64,000 nt of DNA from Micromussa lordhowensis (taxonomy: Eukaryota > Cnidaria > Anthozoa > Scleractinia > Lobophylliidae). The notes beneath the pieces are model-generated. The model had not been told where the DNA came from and searched no databases. It was given only the letters and a program-made list of their open reading frames with translations. Position 1 is the stretch's first letter. The number at the start of each line of letters is the position of its first letter. The position numbers were made by a program, and so were the translations under genes. Shown in pieces: positions 1 through 9,722 of this stretch. The stretch is from contig OZ026601.1 of NCBI GenBank assembly GCA_964020085.1, forward strand, positions 28,868,618 to 28,932,617, read 5' to 3'.

Positions 1-110
1 AGTTTGCAGCAAAATGTTGTCCTATGTTTGCACTTTAAGTGAATACTAATTAGGAGATGATGCCATTTGCGCCAGGGTGTTTTTGAAGCCTCTATAGTCG
101 GCCTACTTTT
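1..110 (+). repeat. Partial satellite monomer (type T, 3' half)
   Basis: The window opens inside a monomer at about position 110 of the unit. It carries 119C, 145T with 151A (the CTTTAAGTGAAT form), 186G and 200T, which is the type T signature. It is followed by an A monomer, as T is at 9504, 17803, 33086 and 40729. The array therefore continues to the left of this window. Confidence 0.9.
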
Positions 111-904
111 TTTAGCATTTTCCCTTGGTCCCCCCTTGGCAAAATCTCAGAAAATGGCCGATTTAGGTGTCCTTGCCAAATTTGTCATAACTCGGCTATA
201 CGGACACTTATGGAGCCGCAGTTTGCAGCAAAATGTTGTCCTATCTTTGCACTTTAAGTGCATACTAATTAGGAGATGATGCCATTTGTGCCAGGATGTT
301 TTTGAAGCCCCTATAGTCGGCCTACTTTTTTGAGCATTTTCCCTTGGTCCCCCCTTGGCAAAATCTCAGAAAATGGCCGATTTAGGTGTCCTTGCCAAAT
401 TTGTCATAACTCGGCTATACGGACACTTATGGAGCCGCAGTTTGCAGCAAAATGTTGTCCTATGTTTGCACTTCAAGTGCATACTACCTAGGAGATGATG
501 CCATTTGCGCCAGGGTGTTTTTGAAGCCCCTATAGTCGGCCTACTTTTTTGAGCATTTTCCCTTGGTCCCCCCTTGGCAAAATCTCAGAAAAGGGCCGAT
601 TTAAGTAACCTTGCCAAATTTGTCATAACTCGGCTATACGGACACTTATGGAGCCGCAGTTTGCAGCAAAATGTTGTCCTATGTTTGCACTTCAAGTGAA
701 TACTAATTAGGAGATGATGCCATTTGCGCCAGGGTGTTCTTGAAGCCTCTATAGTCGGCCTACCTTTTTGAGCATTTTCCCTTGGTCCCCCCTTGGCAAA
801 ATCTCAGAAAATGGCCGATTTAGGTGTCCTTGCCAAATTTGTCATAACTCGGCTATACGGACACTTATGGAGCCGCAGTTTGCAGCAAAATGTTGTCCTA
901 TCTT

Positions 905-919
905 TGCACTTTAAGTGCA
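905..919. repeat. Odd palindrome TGCACTTNAAGTGCA (representative copy)
   Basis: Seven-base inverted arms around one central base, at monomer positions 138-152; the coordinates given are for the D monomer at 768. It is intact in types A, D, B, F, F2, F3, G, I, K, L, Q, R, S, U and V. One arm is broken in the others: ggg types with 151A, I2 by 151T, E and O by 143G, H by 140G, J by 146C, N by 138A and P by loss of G139. It could be a protein-binding site or only a hairpin-prone sequence; nothing here proves a function. Confidence 0.8.
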
Positions 920-921
920 TA

Positions 922-929
922 CTAATTAG
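922..929. repeat. Palindrome CTAATTAG (representative copy)
   Basis: An 8-bp perfect palindrome at monomer positions 155-162, two bases after the TGCACTTNAAGTGCA element; the coordinates given are for the D monomer at 768. A single T-to-A change at position 160 turns it into CTAATAAG in types E, F, H, P and Q, and CC at 158-159 destroys it in B types. TAATTA is a common homeodomain-type core, so it is a candidate binding site, but the match is short and occurrence is guaranteed by repetition. Confidence 0.7.
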
Positions 930-2518
930 GAGATGATGCCATTTGTGCCAGGATGTTTTTGAAGCCCCTATAGTCGGCCTACTTTTTTGAGCATTTTCCC
1001 TTGGTCCCCCCTTGGCAAAATCTCAGAAAATGGCCGATTTAGGTGTCCTTGCCAAATTTGTCATAACTCGGCTATACGGACACTTATGGAGCCGCAGTTT
1101 GCAGCAAAATGTTGTCCTATGTTTGCACGTCAAGTGCATACTAATAAGGAGATGATGCCATTTGCGCCAGGATGTTTTTGAAGCCCCTATAGTCGGCCTA
1201 CTTTTTTGAGCATTTTCCCTTGGTCCCCCCTTGGCAAAATCTCAGAAAATGGCCGATTTAGGTGTCCTTGCCAAATTTGTCATAACGCGGCTATACGGAC
1301 ACTTATGGAGCCGAAGTTTGCAGTAAAATGTTGTCCTATGTTTGCACTTCAAGTGCATACTAATAAGGAGATGATGCCATTTGCGCCAGGATGTTTTTGA
1401 AGCCCCTATAGTCGGCCTACTCTTTTGAGCATTTTCCCTTGGTCCCCCCTTGGCAAAATCTCAGAAAATGGCCGATTTAGGTGTCCTTGCCAAATTTGTC
1501 ATAACGCGGCTCTACGGACACTTATGGAGCCGCAGTTTGCAGAAAAATGTTGTCCTATGTTTGCACTTCAAGTGCATACTAATTAGGAGATGATGCCATT
1601 TGCGCCAGGGTGTTTTTGAAGCCCCTATAGTCGGCCTACTTTTTTGAGCATTTTCCCTTGGTCCCCCCTTGGCAAAATCTCAGAAAATGGCCGATTTAGG
1701 TGTCCCTGCCAAATTTGTCATAACTCGGCTATACGGACACTTATGGAGCCGAAGTTTGCAGTAAAATGTTGTCCTATGTTTGGACTTCAAGTGCATACTA
1801 ATAAGGAGATGATGCCATTTGCGCCAGGATGTTTTTGAAGCCCCTATAGTCGGCCTACTTTTTTGAGCATTTTCCCTTGGTCCCCCCTTGGCAAAATCTC
1901 AGAAAATGGCCGATTTAGGTGTCCTTGCCAAATTTGTCATAACGCGGCTCTACGGACACTTATGGAGCCGCAGTTTGCAGAAAAATGTTGTCCTATGTTT
2001 GCACTTCAAGTGCATACTAATTAGGAGATGATGCCATTTGCGCCAGGTGTTTTTGAAGCCCCTATAGTCGGCCTACTTTTTTGAGCATTTTCCCTTGGTC
2101 CCCCCTTGGCAAAATCTCAGAAAAGGGCCGATTTAAGTAACCTTGCCAAATTTGTCATAACTCGGCTATACGGACACTTATGGAGCCGCAGTTTGCAGCA
2201 AAATGTTGTCCTATGTTTGCACTTCAAGTGAATACTAATTAGGAGATGATGCCATTTGCGCCAGGGTGTTTTTGAAGCCTCTATAGTCGGCCTACTTTTT
2301 TTAGCATTTTCCCTTGGTCCCCCCTTGGCAAAATCTCAGAAAATGGCCGATTTAGGTGTCCTTGCCAAATTTGTCATAACTCGGCTATACGGACACTTAT
2401 GGAGCCGCAGTTTGCAGCAAAATGTTGTCCTATCTTTGCACTTTAAGTGCATACTAATTAGGAGATGATGCCATTTGTGCCAGGATGTTTTTGAAGCCCC
2501 TATAGTCGGCCTACTTTT

Positions 2519-4697
2519 TTGAGCATTTTCCCTTGGTCCCCCCTTGGCAAAATCTCAGAAAATGGCCGATTTAGGTGTCCTTGCCAAATTTGTCATAACT
2601 CGGCTATACGGACAGTTATGGAGCCGCAGTTTGCAGCAAAATGTTGTCCTATGTTTGCACGTCAAGTGCATACTAATAAGGAGATGATGCCATTTGCGCC
2701 AGGATGTTTTTGAAGCCCCTATAGTCGGCCTACTTTTTTGAGCATTTTCCCTTGGTCCCCCCTTGGCAAAATCTCAGAAAATGGCCGATTTAGGTGTCCT
2801 TGCCAAATTTGTCATAACTCGGCTATACGGACACTTATGGAGCCGAAGTTTGCAGTAAAATGTTGTCCTATGTTTGCACTTCAAGTGCATACTAATAAGG
2901 AGATGATGCCATTTGCGCCAGGATGTTTTTGAAGCCCCTATAGTCGGCCTACTTTTTTGAGCATTTTCCCTTGGTCCCCCCTTGGCAAAATCTCAGAAAA
3001 TGGCCGATTTAGGTGTCCTTGCCAAATTTGTCATAACGCGGCTCTACGGACACTTATGGAGCCGCAGTTTGCAGAAAAATGTTGTCCTATGTTTGCACTT
3101 CAAGTGTATACTAATTAGGAGATGATGCCATTTGCGCCAGGTGTTTTTGAAGCCCCTAAAGTCGGCCTACTTTTTTGACCATTTTCCCTTGGTCCCCCCT
3201 TGGCAAAATCTCAGAAAAGGGCCGATTTAAGTAACCTTGCCAAATTTGTCATAACTCGGCTATACGGACACTTATGGAGCCGCAGTTTGCAGCAAAATGT
3301 TGTCCTATGTTTGCACTTCCAGTGCATACTAATTAGGAGATGATGCCATTTGCGCCAGGGTGTTTTTGAAGCCCCTATAGTCGGCCTACTTTTTTGAGCA
3401 TTTTCCCTTGGTCCCCCCTTGGCAAAATCTCAGAAAATGGCCGATTTAGGTGTCCTTGCCAAATTTGTCATAACTCGGCTTTACCGACACTTATGGAGCC
3501 GCAGTTTGCAGCAAAATGTTGTCCTATGTTTGCACTTCAAGTGCATACTAATTAGGAGATGATGCCATTTGCGCCAGGGTGTTTTTGAAGCCCCTATAGT
3601 CGGCCTACTTTTTTGAGCATTTTCCCTTGGTCCCCCCTTGGCAAAATCTCAGAAAATGGCCGATTTAGGTGCGCTTGCCAAATTTGTCATAACTCGGCTA
3701 TACGGACACTTATGGAGCCGAAGTTTGCAGTAAAATGTTGTCCTATGTTTGGACTTCAAGTGCATACTAATAAGGAGATGATGCCATTTGCGCCAGGATG
3801 TTTTTGAAGCCCCTATAGTCGGCCTACTTTTTTGAGGATTTTCCCTTGGTCCCCCCTTGGCAAAATCTCAGAAAATGGCCGATTTAGGTGTCCTTGCCAA
3901 ATTTGTCATAACGTGGCTGTACGGACACTTATGGAGCCGCAGTTTGCAGAAAAATGTTGTCCTATATTTGCACTTCAAGTGCATACTAATTAGGAGATGA
4001 TGCCATTTGCGCCAGGGTGTTTTTGAAGCCCCTATAGTCGGCCTACTTTTTTGAGCATTTTCCCTTGGTCCCCCCTTGGCAAAATCTCAGAAAAGGGCCG
4101 ATTTAAGTAACCTTGCCAAATTTGTAATAACTCGGCTATACGGACACTTATGGAGCCGCAGTTTGCAGCAAAATGTTGTCCTATGTTTGCACTTCAAGTG
4201 AATACTAATTAGGAGATGATGCCATTTGCGCCAGGGTGTTTTTGAAGCCTCTATATTCGGCCTACTTTTTTGAGCATTTTCCCTTGGTCCCCCCTTGGCA
4301 AAATCTCAGAAAATGGCCGATTTAGGTGTCCTTGCCAAATTTGTCATAACTCGGCTATACGGACACTTATGGAGCCGCAGTTTGCAGCAAAATGTTGTCC
4401 TATCTTTGCACTTTAAGTGCATACTAATTAGGAGATGATGCCATTTGTGCCAGGATGTTTTTGAAGCCCCTATAGTCGGCCTACTTTTTTGAGCATTTTC
4501 CCTTGGTCCCCCCTTGGCAAAATCTCAGAAAATGGCCGATTTAGGTGTCCTTGCCAAATTCGGCTATACGGACACTTATGGAGCCGCAGTTTGCAGCAAA
4601 ATGTTGTCCTATCTTAGCACTTTAAGTGCATACTAATTAGGAGATGATGCCATTTGTGCCAGGATGTTTTTGAAGCCCCTATAGTCGGCCTACTTTT
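2519..4697 (+). repeat. HOR segment, 10 monomers (2179 bp): E2 F2 I2 J K H2 L M D N
   Basis: Starts are 2519 E2, 2738 F2, 2957 I2 (218 bp, with 204A), 3175 J, 3394 K, 3613 H2, 3832 L, 4051 M, 4270 D and 4489 N (209 bp; deletion junction 4560/4561). The length 2179 equals 10 x 219 minus 11, as expected from one I2 and one N. The segment recurs at 12131 and 14310 in tandem, and inside the copies starting at 23694, 29593, 37236 and 47934. The next block restarts the same order, so this is the first part of a tandem repetition. Confidence 0.95.
4560..4561 (+). other. 10-bp deletion junction in N monomers (representative)
   Basis: Normal monomers read CAAATTTGTCATAACTCGG; N monomers read CAAATTCGG, a loss of ten bases. 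The other junctions follow bases 8052, 14172, 16351, 20282, 22023, 25735, 31634, 35565, 39277, 43208, 44950, 49975, 53030, 56305 and 62206. All sixteen have the same breakpoint, so they descend from one deletion event spread by duplication. It occurs in three second-half contexts: N, N2 and the N/P hybrid at 25664. Confidence 0.93.
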
Positions 4698-5572
4698 TTG
4701 AGCATTTTCCCTTGGTCCCCCCTTGGCAAAATCTCAGAAAATGGCCGATTTAGGTGTCCTTGCCAAATTTGTCATAACTCGGCTATACGGACAGTTATGG
4801 AGCCGCAGTTTGCAGCAAAATGTTGTCCTATGTTTGCACGTCAAGTGCATACTAATAAGGAGATGATGCCATTTGCGCCAGGATGTTTTTGAAGCCCCTA
4901 TAGTCGGCCTACTTTTTTGAGCATTTTCCCTTGGTCCCCCCTTGGCAAAATCTCAGAAAATGGCCGATTTAGGTGTCCTTGCCAAATTTGTCATAACTCG
5001 GCTATACGGACACTTATGGAGCCGAAGTTTGCAGTAAAATGTTGTCCTATGTTTGCACTTCAAGTGCATACTAATAAGGAGATGATGCCATTTGCGCCAG
5101 GATGTTTTTGAAGCCCCTATAGTCGGCCTACTTTTTTGAGCATTTTCCCTTGGTCCCCCCTTGGCAAAATCTCAGAAAATGGCCGATTTAGGTGTCCTTG
5201 CCAAATTTGTCATAACGCGGCTCTACGGACACTTATGGAGCCGCAGTTTGCAGAAAAATGTTGTCCTATGTTTGCACTTCAAGTGTATACTAATTAGGAG
5301 ATGATGCCATTTGCGCCAGGTGTTTTTGAAGCCCCTAAAGTCGGCCTACTTTTTTGACCATTTTCCCTTGGTCCCCCCTTGGCAAAATCTCAGAAAAGGG
5401 CCGATTTAAGTAACCTTGCCAAATTTGTCATAACTCGGCTATACGGACACTTATGGAGCCGCAGTTTGCAGCAAAATGTTGTCCTATGTTTGCACTTCCA
5501 GTGCATACTAATTAGGAGATGATGCCATTTGCGCCAGGGTGTTTTTGAAGCCCCTATAGTCGGCCTACTTTT
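4698..5572 (+). repeat. Truncated HOR segment, 4 monomers: E2 F2 I2 J
   Basis: Starts are 4698 E2, 4917 F2, 5136 I2 (218 bp, 204A) and 5354 J. This repeats 2519-3393 at an offset of 2179 bp. Elsewhere J is followed by K, but here the order switches at 5573 to C D E F. The J to C junction is a breakpoint between two HOR registers. It also occurs at 27404/27623, where the J2 form precedes C. Confidence 0.95.
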
Positions 5573-7542
5573 TTGAGCATTTTCCCTTGGTCCCCCCTTG
5601 GCAAAATCTCAGAAAAGGGCCGATTTAAGTAACCTTGCCAAATTTGTCATAACTCGGCTATACGGACACTTATGGAGCCGCAGTTTGCAGCAAAATGTTG
5701 TCCTATGTTTGCACTTCAAGTGAATACTAATTAGGAGATGATGCCATTTGCGCCAGGGTGTTCTTGAAGCCTCTATAGTCGGCCTACCTTTTTGAGCATT
5801 TTCCCTTGGTCCCCCCTTGGCAAAATCTCAGAAAATGGCCGATTTAGGTGTCCTTGCCAAATTTGTCATAACTCGGCTATACGGACACTTATGGAGCCGC
5901 AGTTTGCAGCAAAATGTTGTCCTATCTTTGCACTTTAAGTGCATACTAATTAGGAGATGATGCCATTTGTGCCAGGATGTTTTTGAAGCCCCTATAGTCG
6001 GCCTACTTTTTTGAGCATTTTCCCTTGGTCCCCCCTTGGCAAAATCTCAGAAAATGGCCGATTTAGGTGTCCTTGCCAAATTTGTCATAACTCGGCTATA
6101 CGGACACTTATGGAGCCGCAGTTTGCAGCAAAATGTTGTCCTATGTTTGCACGTCAAGTGCATACTAATAAGGAGATGATGCCATTTGCGCCAGGATGTT
6201 TTTGAAGCCCCTATAGTCGGCCTACTTTTTTGAGCATTTTCCCTTGGTCCCCCCTTGGCAAAATCTCAGAAAATGGCCGATTTAGGTGTCCTTGCCAAAT
6301 TTGTCATAACGCGGCTATACGGACACTTATGGAGCCGAAGTTTGCAGTAAAATGTTGTCCTATGTTTGCACTTCAAGTGCATACTAATAAGGAGATGATG
6401 CCATTTGCGCCAGGATGTTTTTGAAGCCCCTATAGTCGGCCTACTCTTTTGAGCATTTTCCCTTGGTCCCCCCTTGGCAAAATCTCAGAAAATGGCCGAT
6501 TTAGGTGTCCTTGCCAAATTTGTCATAACGCGGCTCTACGGACACTTATGGAGCCGCAGTTTGCAGAAAAATGTTGTCCTATGTTTGCACTTCAAGTGCA
6601 TACTAATTAGGAGATGATGCCATTTGCGCCAGGGTGTTTTTGAAGCCCCTATAGTCGGCCTACTTTTTTGAGCATTTTCCCTTGGTCCCCCCTTGGCAAA
6701 ATCTCAGAAAATGGCCGATTTAGGTGTCCCTGCCAAATTTGTCATAACTCGGCTATACGGACACTTATGGAGCCGAAGTTTGCAGTAAAATGTTGTCCTA
6801 TGTTTGGACTTCAAGTGCATACTAATAAGGAGATGATGCCATTTGCGCCAGGATGTTTTTGAAGCCCCTATAGTCGGCCTACTTTTTTGAGCATTTTCCC
6901 TTGGTCCCCCCTTGGCAAAATCTCAGAAAATGGCCGATTTAGGTGTCCTTGCCAAATTTGTCATAACGCGGCTCTACGGACACTTATGGAGCCGCAGTTT
7001 GCAGAAAAATGTTGTCCTATGTTTGCACTTCAAGTGCATACTAATTAGGAGATGATGCCATTTGCGCCAGGGTGTTTTTGAAGCCCCTATAGTCGGCCTA
7101 CTTTTTTGAGCATTTTCCCTTGGTCCCCCCTTGGCAAAATCTCAGAAAATGGCCGATTTAGGTGTCCCTGCCAAATTTGTCATAACTCGGCTATACGGAC
7201 ACTTATGGAGCCGAAGTTTGCAGTAAAATGTTGTCCTATGTTTGGACTTCAAGTGCATACTAATAAGGAGATGATGCCATTTGCGCCAGGATGTTTTTGA
7301 AGCCCCTATAGTCGGCCTACTTTTTTGAGCATTTTCCCTTGGTCCCCCCTTGGCAAAATCTCAGAAAATGGCCGATTTAGGTGTCCTTGCCAAATTTGTC
7401 ATAACGCGGCTCTACGGACACTTATGGAGCCGCAGTTTGCAGAAAAATGTTGTCCTATGTTTGCACTTCAAGTGCATACTAATTAGGAGATGATGCCATT
7501 TGCGCCAGGTGTTTTTGAAGCCCCTATAGTCGGCCTACTTTT
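5573..7542 (+). repeat. HOR segment with extra G-H dimer: C D E F G H G H I
   Basis: Starts are 5573 C, 5792 D, 6011 E, 6230 F, 6449 G, 6668 H, 6887 G, 7106 H and 7325 I (218 bp). The usual order is C D E F G H I; here the G-H pair occurs twice, an added 438 bp. H at 6668 and 7106 both carry 63C and 140G. The next monomer is M at 7543 rather than the usual C2, so the 3' border is another change of register. Confidence 0.95.
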
Positions 7543-9722
7543 TTGAGCATTTTCCCTTGGTCCCCCCTTGGCAAAATCTCAGAAAAGGGCCGATTTAAGT
7601 AACCTTGCCAAATTTGTAATAACTCGGCTATACGGACACTTATGGAGCCGCAGTTTGCAGCAAAATGTTGTCCTATGTTTGCACTTCAAGTGAATACTAA
7701 TTAGGAGATGATGCCATTTGCGCCAGGGTGTTTTTGAAGCCTCTATATTCGGCCTACTTTTTTGAGCATTTTCCCTTGGTCCCCCCTTGGCAAAATCTCA
7801 GAAAATGGCCGATTTAGGTGTCCTTGCCAAATTTGTCATAACTCGGCTATACGGACACTTATGGAGCCGCAGTTTGCAGCAAAATGTTGTCCTATCTTTG
7901 CACTTTAAGTGCATACTAATTAGGAGATGATGCCATTTGTGCCAGGATGTTTTTGAAGCCCCTATAGTCGGCCTACTTTTTTGAGCATTTTCCCTTGGTC
8001 CCCCCTTGGCAAAATCTCAGAAAATGGCCGATTTAGGTGTCCTTGCCAAATTCGGCTATACGGACACTTATGGAGCCGCAGTTTGCAGCAAAATGTTGTC
8101 CTATCTTAGCACTTTAAGTGCATACTAATTAGGAGATGATGCCATTTGTGCCAGGATGTTTTTGAAGCCCCTATAGTCGGCCTACTTTTTTGAGCATTTT
8201 CCCTTGGTCCCCCCTTGGCAAAATCTCAGAAAATGGCCGATTTAGGTGTCCTTGCCAAATTTGTCATAACTCGGCTATACGGACACTTATGGAGCCGCAG
8301 TTTGCAGCAAAATGTTGTCCTATGTTTGCACGTCAAGTGCATACTAATTAGGAGATGATGCCATTTTGCGCCAGGGTGTTTTTGAAGCCCCTATAGTCGG
8401 CCTACTTTTTTGAGCATTTTCCCTTGGTCCCCCCTTGGCAAAATCTCAGAAAATGGCCGATTTAGGTGTCCTTGCCAAATTTGTCATAACTCGGCTATAC
8501 GGACACTTATGGAGCCGAAGTTTGCAGTAAAATGTTGTCCTATGTTTCACTTCAAGTGCATACTAATAAGGAGATGATGCCATTTGCGCCAGGATGTTTT
8601 TGAAGCCCCTATAATCGGCCTACTTTTTTGAGCATTTTCCCTTGGTCCCCCCTTTGCAAAATCTCAGAAAATGGCCGATTTAGGTGTCCTTGCCAAATTT
8701 GTCATAACTCGGCTATACGGACACTTATGGAGCCGAAGTTTGCAGTAAAATGTTGTCCTATGTTTGCACTTCAAGTGCATACTAATAAGGAGATGATGCC
8801 ATTTGCGCCAGGATGTTTTTGAAGCCCCTATAGTCGGCCTACTTTTTTGAGCATTTTCCCTTGGTCCCCCCTTGGCAAAATCTCAGAAAATGGCCGATTT
8901 AGGTGTCCTTGCCAAATTTGTCATAACGCGGCTCTACGGACACTTATGGAGCCGCAGTTTGCAGCAAAATGTTGTCCTATGTTTGCACTTCAAGTGCATA
9001 CTAATTAGGAGATGATGCCATTTGCGCCAGGGTGTTTTTGAAGCCCCTATAGTCGGCCTACTTTTTTGAGCATTTTCCCTTGGTCCCCCCTTGGCAAAAT
9101 CTCAGAAAATGGCCGATTTAGGTGTCCTTGCCAAATTTGTCATAACTCGGCTATACGGACACTTATGGAGCCGAAGTTTGCAGTAAAATGTTGTCCTATG
9201 TTTGGACTTCAAGTGCATACTAATAAGGAGATGATGCCATTTGCGCCAGGATGTTTTTGAAGCCCCTATAGTCGGCCTACTTTTTTGAGCATTTTCCCTT
9301 GGTCCCCCCTTGCCAAAATCTTAGAAAATGGCCGATTTAGGTGTCCTTGCCAAATTTGTCATAACGTGGCTGTACGGACACTTATGGAGCCGCAGTTTGC
9401 AGAAAAATGTTGTCCTATGTTTGCACTTCAAGTGCATACTAATTAGGAGATGATGCCATTTGCGCCAGGGTGTTTTTGAAGCCCCTATAGTCGGCCTACT
9501 TTTTTGAGCATTTTCCCTTGGTCCCCGCTTGGCAAAATCTCAGAAAAGGGCCGATTTAAGTAACCTTGCCAAATTTGTCATAACTCGGCTATACGGACAC
9601 TTATGGAGCCGCAGTTTGCAGCAAAATGTTGTCCTATGTTTGCACTTTAAGTGAATACTAATTAGGAGATGATGCCATTTGCGCCAGGGTGTTTTTGAAG
9701 CCTCTATAGTCGGCCTACTTTT
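7543..9722 (+). repeat. HOR segment, 10 monomers (2180 bp): M D N O P Q R H4 S T
   Basis: Starts are 7543 M, 7762 D, 7981 N (209 bp), 8190 O (220 bp), 8410 P (218 bp), 8628 Q, 8847 R, 9066 H4, 9285 S and 9504 T. The 10-bp deletion, the +1 T and the -1 G of N, O and P lie in three consecutive monomers. The segment recurs at 15842-18021 with one difference noticed (16184), and within 30906-33304, 38549-40947 and 52521-54700. T is followed by A in most copies. Confidence 0.95.

Larger units (their letters stand above)
111..2518 (+). repeat. HOR segment, 11 monomers: A B C D E F G H I C2 A
   Basis: Monomer starts are 111 A, 330 B, 549 C, 768 D, 987 E, 1206 F, 1425 G, 1644 H, 1863 I (218 bp), 2081 C2 and 2300 A. 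The same order recurs at 9723-12130. From C onward it also recurs at 27623, 45964 and 58852. Comparing this segment with 9723-12130 by eye I noticed one base difference, at 10403. Both A monomers have a run of seven T just before AGCATT, because base 3 is T rather than G. No other element lies inside. Confidence 0.95.

Noticed and set aside
50..180. Telomere-like TTTAGG
   Set aside because: It occurs once per monomer (in GATTTAGGTG), not as a tandem telomeric run.
20..200. Nuclear factor I type inverted pair TTGGCAA ... TTGCCAA within the monomer
   Set aside because: The arms are only 7 bp and are separated by more than 30 bp, far from the 5-bp spacing of the known site; it is probably chance.
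120..200. Ancestral internal duplication (CCTTGGCAAAAT versus CCTTGCCAAATT)
   Set aside because: Similarity lasts only about 12 bases and decays at once; no wider half-monomer similarity is visible.
67..279. 70-codon open frame in A monomers with a hydrophobic start resembling a signal peptide
   Set aside because: It starts at TTG and is opened by one G-to-T change at monomer position 3. It appears at 11 sites because A recurs; the hydrophobic stretch comes from the T-rich run.
987..1181. 64-codon open frames recurring in E, F, H and Q monomers
   Set aside because: They begin at TTG (the longest ATG-started part is about 31 codons), exist only where position 160 is A, and are copies of the satellite. 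No codon bias, conserved motif or promoter supports a gene.
4540..4580. CENP-B box-like sequence at the deletion junction (ATTCGGCTATACGG)
   Set aside because: It shares the TTCG core but lacks the required A and the CGGG block of the known 17-bp consensus, and occurs only in deletion monomers.
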